Shown piece by piece: positions 55,616 to 63,238 of a stretch of 64,000 bases of DNA. The DNA is from Tissierella sp. MB52-C2 (GTDB taxonomy: Bacteria > Bacillota > Clostridia > Tissierellales > Tissierellaceae). Both the position numbers and the translations under genes were made by a program. The stretch spans positions 2,024,643 through 2,088,642 of the forward strand of contig NZ_CP133261.1 in NCBI RefSeq assembly GCF_030931715.1, in the 5' to 3' direction. Positions within the stretch are counted from its first letter, which is position 1. The number at the start of each line of letters is the position of its first letter. The notes beneath the pieces were generated by a model. The model was given only the letters and a program-made list of their open reading frames with translations, had not been told where the DNA came from and did no database searches.

Positions 55616-57961
55616 ATGGAAAGTCCATCTAGTATTGGTATTACCACCATTAGAAAAGAATCCTGGGATAAGGTTACTGGTAGTGCCAAATACAACTCAG
55701 ATAATATACCACCTAATACCTTACATGCAAAACTTCTTACAAGCACTATTGCCCATGGATTAATTAAATCTATTAATATAGACAAAGCATTGAAATCTAA
55801 AGGTGTTCAAAACATAATAACTGGAGATTATTATCCTGTGCTGACAGGAAGTATTATTAAGGATAGACCCCCTATTGCTAGAGATAAAGTCAGATACTTC
55901 GGAGAACCAGTGGCAGTAGTTATAGCAAATAGTGAAGAAGAAGCAATGAAAGCCCTTAATCTCATCGAAGTAGAATATGATCCATTACCAGTAGTTGCAT
56001 CAATTACTGAAGCTTTGAAACCTAATGCTACCCTTGTCCATGAAAACTTAGGTAATTATTATTGTCCAGATTATACTGTATATCCTGTGGCACATACAAA
56101 TATGGCAGACCATGTAAAAATTAGAAAAGGAAATATGGAACTTGGCTGGAGCCAAAGTGATGTAATAGTTGAATCTACCTTGTATCTTCCAAAATCAGAT
56201 CATTTAGCAATGGAAACTAGAAATGCAATAGCTGAAATTACGCCAAGTGGAATCGTAAATATATATACATCATCTCAATCACCTTTCGCAGCCAAAGAAG
56301 AATTAAATAGAGCCTATAAAATTCCTGAAGGCAACATAATCGTCCATACTCCTTTAGTAGGTGGAGCTTTTGGTGGAAAGGCAACTATTCAGCTAGAACA
56401 TCTTGCATACCTTGCCTCCTCTGCTGTAGGTGGCAGAATGGTTAAAATAACAAATACAAGAGAAGATGATATAACCATCTCACCATCTAAAGTAGCCGCC
56501 GAGGGTAAATTAAAAATAGGTGCAACAAAGGAGGGTATAATAAAAGCCTTAGAATGTACTTATTATACTGATTGTGGTGCATATGCAGATACAGGTCCTC
56601 GTATGGCTAAATCCATTGCCATCGATTGCAGTGGCCCCTATAATATAGAAAATCTTCATTGCGATTCCATTAGTGTATATACAAATCATGGATATGTTAC
56701 TTCTTTTAGAGGATTTGGCCATGGAGTATGTACATTTGGTATAGAAAGGCTATTAGATAAATTAGCACTGAAATTAAATATGGATCCCTTTGATATAAGA
56801 ATTAAAAATGCAATCATTGAGGGCAATACTTCTCCGACACAGGATATAATCACATTTAGTAATACTGGAAATTTAACCTCTTGTCTTCTTAAATTGAAAC
56901 AGCTTATGAAATGGGATGAAGGTCAAATAATAAAAAGTGAAAAAGGAACTATTATAGCCAAGGGAATAGCCTCTCTTTGGAAAACTTCCAACTCTCCTAC
57001 TAATGCCAGTTCCGGAGTTGTACTTACATTAAACGATGATGGAAGTATAAATCTAAACTTTGGTGCCTCTGAAATCGGCCCTGGAATGAAAACTACAATA
57101 GCACAAATATTAGCAGAAAGAATGAAAATGGATGTTGAAAATATCCATGTTTTTATGGATGTAAATACTCAAGTTACTCCAAAACATTGGAAAACCGTAG
57201 CCAGCATGACAACCTTTATGGTGGGGAATGCAGCTTTAAATGCAGCACAGGATTTAATCAACCAATTGAAGGAAATAGGTGGCATTGCCCTTAAATGTTC
57301 CCAAGATGATTTAGAAATTGCTAATCAAAAAGTATATGTAATCCATAGGCCTGATATTTTTATAAGTTTTAAAGACCTGGTCAATGGATACCAATATTCC
57401 AGTGGTAAATCTATATATGGGCAAATAATTGCTAAGGGAAGTTATATCGTAAGTCGTCTGACACCATTAGATAAAGAAACTGGTAAGGGAAAGCCTTCCA
57501 ACTCCTGGACTGTAGCCGCCCAAGCCGTGGAAATAGAATATAATCCAGCAAATTATTCCTATAGGCTTTTAAAAGCTTTTACAGTAATAGATGCCGGTAG
57601 AGTTATTAATCCTAAGGCTGCACGAGGAGTAGTAATGGGAGGTATGAGTATGGGATTAGGCCTAGCCACTAGAGAGGACCTTATATATGATAAAGAAGCT
57701 ATACTTCAAAATTCATCTTTAAGAACATATAAACTAATACGATTTGGAGAAAATCCTGAATATATAGTAGACTTTATAGAAACTCCACAGATAGATGCTC
57801 CTTATGGTGCCAGAGGAATAGCTGAACATGGGACTATTGGGATTCCTGCTGCCTTTGCCAATGCCATATCTTTAGCAGTAGGAGCTGACTTTGATACACT
57901 GCCAATTTCTAATGAAGTAATATGGAAAACTAAAACTGGAGGTAAATATGATAGCCTTTGA
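55616..57961 (+). CDS. Molybdenum hydroxylase, large (molybdopterin-binding) subunit
   Basis: 781-aa member of the xanthine dehydrogenase / CO dehydrogenase family, hydroxylating an N-heterocycle or aldehyde. Residues 15-130 form the hammerhead domain; the molybdopterin-binding part has GGAFGGK near 247, FRGFGHG near 365 and a C-terminal GARGIAEHGTIGIPAAFANA, where the glutamate is the usual catalytic base. It starts at ATG after TTGGAGG and overlaps the FAD-subunit gene by 14 bp. Xanthine dehydrogenase is the most likely enzyme type, but the substrate is not determinable, and no accessory or cofactor genes are adjacent. Confidence 0.9.
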   Translation: MESPSSIGITTIRKESWDKVTGSAKYNSDNIPPNTLHAKLLTSTIAHGLIKSINIDKALKSKGVQNIITGDYYPVLTGSIIKDRPPIARDKVRYFGEPVAVVIANSEEEAMKALNLIEVEYDPLPVVASITEALKPNATLVHENLGNYYCPDYTVYPVAHTNMADHVKIRKGNMELGWSQSDVIVESTLYLPKSDHLAMETRNAIAEITPSGIVNIYTSSQSPFAAKEELNRAYKIPEGNIIVHTPLVGGAFGGKATIQLEHLAYLASSAVGGRMVKITNTREDDITISPSKVAAEGKLKIGATKEGIIKALECTYYTDCGAYADTGPRMAKSIAIDCSGPYNIENLHCDSISVYTNHGYVTSFRGFGHGVCTFGIERLLDKLALKLNMDPFDIRIKNAIIEGNTSPTQDIITFSNTGNLTSCLLKLKQLMKWDEGQIIKSEKGTIIAKGIASLWKTSNSPTNASSGVVLTLNDDGSINLNFGASEIGPGMKTTIAQILAERMKMDVENIHVFMDVNTQVTPKHWKTVASMTTFMVGNAALNAAQDLINQLKEIGGIALKCSQDDLEIANQKVYVIHRPDIFISFKDLVNGYQYSSGKSIYGQIIAKGSYIVSRLTPLDKETGKGKPSNSWTVAAQAVEIEYNPANYSYRLLKAFTVIDAGRVINPKAARGVVMGGMSMGLGLATREDLIYDKEAILQNSSLRTYKLIRFGENPEYIVDFIETPQIDAPYGARGIAEHGTIGIPAAFANAISLAVGADFDTLPISNEVIWKTKTGGKYDSL

Positions 57962-58784
57962 TTTTGAATATTATAAACCTGATACAGTTGAAGATGCTAT
58001 AAAACTATATAATGAGCTTAATTCAAGTGGCAAAAAGCCTATATATTATGGCGGTGGAACAGAATTTATATCCATGGCAAGAATGAATAATAGATATACT
58101 GAAGCAGTGATAGATATAAAAGGAATTCCGGAATGTAATATACATGAAATAAAAAATAATAAGCTTATAATGGGTTCAGCTATAACTCTGACCCAAATTT
58201 CCGAAGCAAACTATTTTCCTCTCTTAGGATATATAGTTAGAAGAATCGCAGACCATACCATACAAGATAAAATTACATTAGGAGGCAACTTAATTGGTAC
58301 AATTATATATAGAGAATCTACTTTAGCCCTTCTTTTATCCAATAGTGATATTGTACTTCAAGGTAACAACGGTAAAAGAACAGTCTCAATATCTGATATA
58401 TATGATAAGAAGATATGTATTGGAGAAGATGAAATATTGGTTCAGGTAATAGTAGATGAAAAATTTCTTAATCTTCCATATCGCCATGTAAAAAGAACGA
58501 AGCATGAAAAAATAGATTATCCTTTAATTACAATGGCAGCAGTCAAAAACGATGATAAGATTTTAATAGCCTTTAGTGGTTTATGTCAATATCCTTTTAG
58601 GTCTTTAGGTATTGAGAAAATATTAAATAACTCCTCGTTATCTAAAGACGAAAGAATAAAAAAGATAATTGAAAACATTCCAGATGAAATATTAAATGAT
58701 GTTGGTGGTTCTTCAGAATATAGAAAATTTATACTACATGATATTTTATCTAGAGTCTTTGATAAATTCCAGGAGGTAAGTTAA
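57948..58784 (+). CDS. Molybdenum hydroxylase, FAD-binding subunit
   Basis: A 278-aa subunit of the CoxM/XdhB family that passes electrons from the Fe-S centres to FAD. FAD-binding loops are visible: YYGGGTEFISMAR near 36 and DKITLGGNLIGTIIYR near 105. It starts inside the previous gene (translational coupling) and is followed directly by the Fe-S subunit gene. The order Mo-FAD-FeS is less common than FeS-first arrangements but is known. Confidence 0.92.
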   Translation: MIAFDFEYYKPDTVEDAIKLYNELNSSGKKPIYYGGGTEFISMARMNNRYTEAVIDIKGIPECNIHEIKNNKLIMGSAITLTQISEANYFPLLGYIVRRIADHTIQDKITLGGNLIGTIIYRESTLALLLSNSDIVLQGNNGKRTVSISDIYDKKICIGEDEILVQVIVDEKFLNLPYRHVKRTKHEKIDYPLITMAAVKNDDKILIAFSGLCQYPFRSLGIEKILNNSSLSKDERIKKIIENIPDEILNDVGGSSEYRKFILHDILSRVFDKFQEVS

Positions 58785-59255
58785 ATGCTTCAAATACTAA
58801 ATCCTACTGTAATAACTTTAAATATTAATGGAGAAAATAGAGATGTGATGGTAAAACCTTCCCATACGTTATTATATACCTTGAGAAATGAACTTGGCTT
58901 AACAGGTGCAAAGCCAGGATGCGAAAATGGGGATTGCGGTGCCTGTACAGTTTTAGTAGATGATTGGCCTATAAAATCTTGCCTTATGCTTACTGTGGAA
59001 GCCATTGGGAAAAAGGTATTAACAGTAGAAGGACTAAAAAATGCTCCAATTCAAAAAGCTTTCGTTGAAAACTTTGGATTTCAATGTGGTTATTGTACAT
59101 CAGGATTTTTAATGGTATGTCATTCCCTATCTAAAATTCGCCCTAGTGCAGAAGATGCAGAAATTCAAGATTGGCTACAATCAAATCTATGTAGGTGTAC
59201 AGGATATGAAGAAATAGAAGATGCTGTAAAATCTATTTTAGTTAAGGATATTTAA
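58785..59255 (+). CDS. Molybdenum hydroxylase, [2Fe-2S] subunit
   Basis: A 156-aa subunit with two [2Fe-2S] clusters. Plant-ferredoxin-type cysteines are C46, C51, C54 and C66 (CENGDCGAC...SC), and the helical domain has C101, C104, C136 and C138 (CGYC ... CRC), all eight ligands being present. It starts at ATG after AGGAGGTAAG, right after the FAD-subunit stop. A degenerate copy of codons around C101-C104 lies at 62984-63064. Confidence 0.95.
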   Translation: MLQILNPTVITLNINGENRDVMVKPSHTLLYTLRNELGLTGAKPGCENGDCGACTVLVDDWPIKSCLMLTVEAIGKKVLTVEGLKNAPIQKAFVENFGFQCGYCTSGFLMVCHSLSKIRPSAEDAEIQDWLQSNLCRCTGYEEIEDAVKSILVKDI

Positions 59256-59290
59256 AAATACTAGATGTTATGTTCATCTAGTATTTTTTC
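59255..59290 (+). terminator. Terminator of the molybdenum hydroxylase operon
   Basis: A 13-bp stem (59255-59267 with 59275-59287) followed by a T-run on the plus strand, overlapping the stop codon. Confidence 0.9.
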
Positions 59291-59367
59291 TACATTTATA
59301 TTGAAATAATCCAATGTCATATTCTCAATTCTCTAATGCTTATATTTATAGATATACCTTTAAGCAC

Positions 59368-59399
59368 AATTAGGCTTACCCTTTAAAGTAAGCCTAATT
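59368..59399 (-). terminator. Terminator of the GNAT gene
   Basis: A perfect 12-bp stem (59368-59379 with 59388-59399) just past the GNAT stop; the U-run is short. Confidence 0.7.
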
Positions 59400-59407
59400 A
59401 TATTAAG

Positions 59408-59842
59408 CTAATATTCTAACTTATAAACAATCTCACCTTCAACAATTCTACCATCTGGTGTAAATCCCATGCTTTCATACATTGATTTTGCCCATTGGTT
59501 TTCAGGTTCAAAACTGATATAAATAACACGATGTTCCTTATCTTCTTTAATTCTATTTATAAGTAATTCCATTGCCTGTCGTCCATATCCCTTTGATTGA
59601 TATTTGGTATCTATCATAACTCTATAGATCCAGTACTCATTATCAATACTGTCCATACAATACATAAGAAATCCTATGGGAGTTTCATCCATATATATGG
59701 CAAGCGGGATACATTCTGGCTGTACTTTAGACTGAGCGATTGAAAAAGTATTAGATGCCACAAATTCCTCTTGTTCTTTTGTTACCTTAAGCTTTATAAT
59801 TTCCCAAAAATTTTCTGAGTCAACATCTATTAGTTTTAACAT
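59408..59842 (-). CDS. GNAT family N-acetyltransferase
   Basis: A 144-aa single-domain acetyltransferase. The acetyl-CoA loop is visible as QSKGYGRQAMELL near 83-95, and the beta-4/5 region as YWIYRVMIDTKY; NQWAKSMYESMGFTPDG closes the fold. It starts at ATG after AAAAGGAGA. The best guess is a polyamine or small-molecule acetyltransferase (SpeG/BltD-like sequences share PIGFLMY and MIDTKYQ-type blocks), but the substrate is open. A 15-aa ORF with its own strong ribosome site precedes it on the same transcript. Confidence 0.88.
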   Translation of the reverse strand: MLKLIDVDSENFWEIIKLKVTKEQEEFVASNTFSIAQSKVQPECIPLAIYMDETPIGFLMYCMDSIDNEYWIYRVMIDTKYQSKGYGRQAMELLINRIKEDKEHRVIYISFEPENQWAKSMYESMGFTPDGRIVEGEIVYKLEY

Positions 59843-59918
59843 ACTACTATCTCCTTTTTAGGTGATAGGTCTTAAAAAGCTATACTCAGTTCACATGGTC
59901 AATTGAAAAGAGTATAAT

Positions 59919-59966
59919 TTATAAAACAATCACCTCATAATTTTTTTCTATAATTTTGATTATCAT
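59919..59966 (-). CDS. Possible 15-aa leader peptide upstream of the GNAT gene
   Basis: The frame MIIKIIEKNYEVIVL is preceded by AAGGAGGCGA at ideal spacing and lies about 30 nt after a good sigma-A promoter, so it is likely translated. It may be an attenuation or translational-coupling leader. It carries no obvious run of one codon except isoleucine (4 of 15). Function is a guess. Confidence 0.5.
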   Translation of the reverse strand: MIIKIIEKNYEVIVL

Positions 59967-60003
59967 AAAATCGCCTCCTTTCGTAATATTAACCAATATT
60001 TTC

Positions 60004-60048
60004 ATAATAACAAAAACTGTATTTACAGTCAATTGTTAACTAACAATT
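60004..60048 (-). promoter_or_regulatory. Promoter with two dyad operators upstream of the leader ORF and GNAT gene
   Basis: Minus-strand -35 TTGACT (60027-60032) and -10 TATTAT (60004-60009) have 17-bp spacing. The dyad ACTGTA-AA-TACAGT reading (60016-60029) lies within the spacer, and AATTGTTA-AC-TAACAATT reading (60031-60048) overlaps and extends upstream of the -35. Both are the size of repressor sites. Confidence 0.7.
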
Positions 60049-60100
60049 CAATTTTAAAAAATATTTTTTAAGATAATTCATCAAAAATCCATTAACTGAT

Positions 60101-61729
60101 TTAATCACTCTGGCCTAATTTATTTAACTCTTCCTCTATTATCTTTTTATCTAGTCTTTCAAATAAAATATCAAATTGTTCTACTTTATTTCCCACTTCT
60201 ATATTTACATATTCCCAGATATCTGAATCACAATTTAACCAGTGTTTAACCTTAATTGATGAAAAGGGTAAAAATGGATGGAGTAAGTTAGCTATATTTG
60301 CTATGGCTACTAAACAATTATAAATAGTATTGATACATTGGGTTTTATCTGTATTGATTGTAATCCAAGGAGCTGTCTCATCAAAATATTTATTTATACT
60401 TCTAATAAAATCAAATATTTTCTCCACTGATGTTTTTAGGCTTCCACTTTCTATAAGGACTCCAATTTCTTTATACAAAATATCAATATCTGATCTTATT
60501 TTAGAGTCTAACTCTCCCTTTGGTATTTCACTATTAAAGTATTTTTCTACAAATACTAAGGTTCTATTTACTAGGTTACCATATATGCCTAATAATTCTC
60601 CATTATTCTTATTAACAAATTCTCTCCACGAAAAATCTGTATCTCTTTTTTCAGGGCCATTTACTATAAAGAAATACCTCAATGAATCAATATTGTATTT
60701 TTCAATAATATCTGAAATCCATACTGCCCAATTATTGCTGGTGGATATTTTCTTTCCTTCTAGATTAACATACTCACTTGAAATTATATTGTTTGGAAAT
60801 TTATCTATCTCAGCACCGCTTAACAGTGATGGTAAAATTATTGTATGGAAGGGAATATTATCTTTCCCATGAACATAATAGGATATGGTTTTACTATCCC
60901 AAAATTCTTCCCAGTTCCTATGATTTTCTAATCCCCATTTTTTACTTATAGTTAAATAACCTAATATTGCATCTACCCATACATATACTTTTTTATCCTC
61001 ATGGTCTTTAATCGGTATATCTATACCCCATGGAAGTTCCCTTGATATTGCCCTGTCTTGTAATCCTTCATTTAAATACCTCTCTGTATTATTAACTGCA
61101 TTTATTCTCCAATCTTTCCTATTTTTATTTAGATTATCTCTTATTTCACTTTCAAAGTTTGATAGCCTAAAGAATAATTGTTTTACATTTTTAATTATTG
61201 GCTCATTTCCACAAAGTTTGCATTTTCTATCCTCAAGTTCAAGTGACTCTAAAATAGTGGAACAAGCATCACATTGATCACCTCTAGCAATACTTTTACA
61301 TACTGGGCAAATACCCTCAACAAATCTATCAGCCAGAAATTGGGAACACTTTTCACAAAATAGCTGTTCTACTTCTTTTTCATATATTAAATCATTATCA
61401 TATAATATGCTGATAATAGTTTGGACCTCTTTCTTATGATATTCATCATCAGTTCTAGAATATATATCATAAGAAAACCCTAGCCTATCAAAACAATATT
61501 TGAATTCATTATGGTATCTATCAGTAATTTCTTTGGGAGATATATTTTCTTTTTTAGCTCTGATGGATATTGGCGTACCATGGCAATCACTTCCTGATAC
61601 ATACAATACTTTTTCACCTTTGGCTCTAAAATACCTTGCTATAACGTCTCCTGGTAATAATGCTGCTATATGTCCTATATGCAATGATCCATTGGCATAT
61701 GGCCATGCTCCTCCTATAAAAATGCTCAT
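60101..61729 (-). CDS. metG: Methionyl-tRNA synthetase, variant form without the C-terminal domain
   Basis: Charges tRNA-Met. 542 aa from the ATG at 61729, which has GGAGGGAAAAT before it; an upstream ATG at 61762 lies inside the T-box terminator and is rejected. HIGH is at 17-20; four CxxC pairs (125/128, 141/144, 153/156, 170/173) form a double zinc knuckle; the KMSKS loop is KISTS at 327-331, followed by NNWAVW. The C-terminal EMAP/Arc1p-like tRNA-binding domain found in many Firmicute MetRS is missing. This looks like the second MetRS type, which in some bacteria resists natural MetRS inhibitors; whether it is the only MetRS here cannot be seen. Confidence 0.93.
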   Translation of the reverse strand: MSIFIGGAWPYANGSLHIGHIAALLPGDVIARYFRAKGEKVLYVSGSDCHGTPISIRAKKENISPKEITDRYHNEFKYCFDRLGFSYDIYSRTDDEYHKKEVQTIISILYDNDLIYEKEVEQLFCEKCSQFLADRFVEGICPVCKSIARGDQCDACSTILESLELEDRKCKLCGNEPIIKNVKQLFFRLSNFESEIRDNLNKNRKDWRINAVNNTERYLNEGLQDRAISRELPWGIDIPIKDHEDKKVYVWVDAILGYLTISKKWGLENHRNWEEFWDSKTISYYVHGKDNIPFHTIILPSLLSGAEIDKFPNNIISSEYVNLEGKKISTSNNWAVWISDIIEKYNIDSLRYFFIVNGPEKRDTDFSWREFVNKNNGELLGIYGNLVNRTLVFVEKYFNSEIPKGELDSKIRSDIDILYKEIGVLIESGSLKTSVEKIFDFIRSINKYFDETAPWITINTDKTQCINTIYNCLVAIANIANLLHPFLPFSSIKVKHWLNCDSDIWEYVNIEVGNKVEQFDILFERLDKKIIEEELNKLGQSD

Positions 61730-61756
61730 AATTTTCCCTCCTATTATTCTTAATAA

Positions 61757-62050
61757 ATACAAAAAACTCCCGAACCTAAGAAATATTCCTAGGAACGAGA
61801 GTCTAACTTCGCGTTACCATCCTAATTTACTTATACCTCACGATATAAGCCTCATCAAGTACATCACAAATAACATGATTATACCTTATCACTATAACGG
61901 GTGAACCCGTTGCAGCCTAAATCTTACGATCTCGGTGCACAACTCCAAGGCCATTTTCACTTTAATATTCTTTGCTCCCTCTCACCAACTAGGAGTTCTC
62001 TGTAAAAGTATTCTTAAAGTTACTTTCCTTTTCTTTGTATTTCAATTATT
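61757..62050 (-). promoter_or_regulatory. T-box riboswitch (Met) leader of metG
   Basis: The T-box AGGATGGTAACGCG reads on the minus strand at 61810-61823, followed by a terminator stem (CTCTCGTTCCTAGG pairing with CTTAGGTTCGGGAG) and a U-run at 61761-61766. The specifier is most likely ATG at 61952-61954, just before the GCCTTGGAG stretch that closes stem I. This agrees with methionine. Uncharged tRNA-Met should allow metG transcription. Confidence 0.92.
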
Positions 62051-62056
62051 ATGTGT

Positions 62057-62085
62057 ATTATATTCTATATTATAATTAAAGTAAA
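62057..62085 (-). promoter_or_regulatory. Sigma-A promoter of metG
   Basis: TTTACT (62080-62085), 17-bp spacer and perfect TATAAT (62057-62062) on the minus strand, just upstream of the T-box leader. Confidence 0.8.
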
Positions 62086-62221
62086 TATAATTTATTCATT
62101 TTCTAACCTTATCATAATCTTCACACCGTTTAAAATAAAATAATCATACCACTTTGAGGATAATAATTCTACATCTTTTAGATTTGTTACCTCTATCCAT
62201 GTGGAAATTAATTCCAATATG

Positions 62222-62230
62222 TGCTATTAT
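62222..62230 (+). promoter_or_regulatory. Probable extended -10 promoter of folT2
   Basis: TGCTATTAT (TG at 62222-62223, -10 62225-62230) with no good -35. It would start transcription about 15 nt before the THF aptamer. Confidence 0.5.
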
Positions 62231-62250
62231 AGAATATGAAAATAATACAT

Positions 62251-62391
62251 GACAGAGTAGATAACAAGCGTTAAGTGTTTGAGAATGGAACGTTGTCTCA
62301 AGACGAAAAGCCATGCTTGCGGTTTGTTATTGCGTTCACTGCCATAGGACTTCTTTCTTATGTGCAGGTCATAAAAGAAAGGAGTTTTTTT
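62251..62391 (+). promoter_or_regulatory. Tetrahydrofolate riboswitch and expression platform of folT2
   Basis: The aptamer (62251-62342) shows ACAGAGTAGATAACAAGCG, TTAAGTGTTTGAGAATGGAA, ACGAAAAGC and the 3' strand GTTTGTTATTGCGTTCACTG, all matching THF riboswitches. A terminator follows: stem 62349-62362 with 62370-62384 and a T-run to 62391. The 3' arm contains the ribosome site AAAGGAG of folT2, so folding would both stop transcription and hide the start. Confidence 0.92.
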
Positions 62392-62392
62392 A

Positions 62393-62914
62393 ATGGTTAA
62401 AAAAAGTATATTCACAACAAAGAAAATCGCTTATGCAGCTATTTTTATAGCAATATCTGTAGCGATTAACACCATGAGAATCGGAAGTATTAGCTTTGGA
62501 GGATTTCCAATAATATTTTCAGGATATGTTCTTGGACCTTTAATGGGATTTATAGTTGGAGCATTAGCAGATGTAGTAGGTTTTTTAATTAGACCATCTG
62601 CTACAGGAGGATTTAATCCACTGTTTGTTTTAACCTCTGCTTTAACTGGGGCAATCCCAATAATTATAACAAGATTACTAGGAGATAAATATCCAAACTA
62701 TAAATTATGGAAAATCTTTCTTGGAATTTTTATTGGACAAACTATAACTTCTGTAGTAATGGTACCTATATTTATATCCTTAATTACTGGTAAAAACACT
62801 GTATGGTATTATATTTACAAAGCAGCTGCAAAGCAAATAGTTTCAATCCCTATATATGCCATACTATTAAAAGCAATAAACGATACGATAACAAAGCATT
62901 TTGATTTTAGATAA
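62393..62914 (+). CDS. folT: Folate-family ECF transporter S component, second copy
   Basis: A 173-aa membrane protein with about six helices and the FolT-type blocks ISFGGFPIIFSGYVLGPLMG, GALADVVGFLIRP and GGFNPLFVLTSALTGA (in parts). It is a paralogue of 53195-53731, with clear but moderate similarity. A two-residue-longer basic N terminus (MVKKSIFTTKK) is seen. It is monocistronic on the plus strand under a THF riboswitch. The substrate could be folate or a folate breakdown product; two copies suggest different folate forms. Confidence 0.88.
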   Translation: MVKKSIFTTKKIAYAAIFIAISVAINTMRIGSISFGGFPIIFSGYVLGPLMGFIVGALADVVGFLIRPSATGGFNPLFVLTSALTGAIPIIITRLLGDKYPNYKLWKIFLGIFIGQTITSVVMVPIFISLITGKNTVWYYIYKAAAKQIVSIPIYAILLKAINDTITKHFDFR

Positions 62915-62983
62915 TAATATATAGAATTACGAAAATAAATTCTCTTCTCTGGCAAGGATCAAAGTTATCTTAAAACCAGAAAG

Positions 62984-63064
62984 GGACTAAAAAATATTCC
63001 AATCCAAAAAGCCTTCGTTGAAAACTTTAGATTTCAATGTGATTATTGTACATCAGGATTTTTA
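62984..63064 (+). pseudogene. Fragment duplicating the [2Fe-2S] subunit gene
   Basis: About 82 nt match 59031-59112 with roughly six differences (about 93% identical). It encodes GLKNIPIQKAFVENF-like residues including the CxYC pair of the second cluster, but has no start or flanking gene sequence, so it is a remnant. The orientation is the same as the functional gene. Confidence 0.85.
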
Positions 63065-63065
63065 A

Positions 63066-63116
63066 AAGAGCCGCTCAAAAGTGATGAAACAAACCACTTT
63101 TGAGCGGCTCTTTTTT
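63066..63116 (+). terminator. Strong terminator after folT2 and the remnant
   Basis: An 18-bp perfect stem (63066-63083 with 63095-63112), GC-rich, followed by a T-run on the plus strand. Confidence 0.9.
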
Positions 63117-63141
63117 AGAGAGATTTTCTTAATTAACTGCT

Positions 63142-63226
63142 ATTTAACTTTAACTGATGAAAAAGGTAAAAATGGATGAAGTAAATTAGCTATATTTACT
63201 ATAGCTACTAGACAATTATAAATGGT
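63142..63226 (-). pseudogene. Fragment duplicating part of metG
   Basis: About 85 nt match 60244-60328 with roughly ten differences (about 88% identical) and in the same orientation. Read on the minus strand it gives TIYNCLVAIVNIANLLHPFL and soon a stop. It lacks the rest of metG and is a remnant. Confidence 0.85.
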
Positions 63227-63238
63227 AGTAGATCAAAT

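Noticed and set aside
60330-60872. 180-codon plus-strand frame opposite metG
   Set aside because: Shadow of metG; no start signal and no protein-like composition.
61730-61762. Upstream ATG extending metG by 11 codons
   Set aside because: It lies in the T-box terminator and lacks a ribosome site; the ATG at 61729 has GGAGGG and gives the normal MetRS N terminus.
62227-62415. Minus-strand frame across the THF riboswitch of folT2
   Set aside because: The conserved RNA structure explains the sequence, and the frame has no ribosome site.
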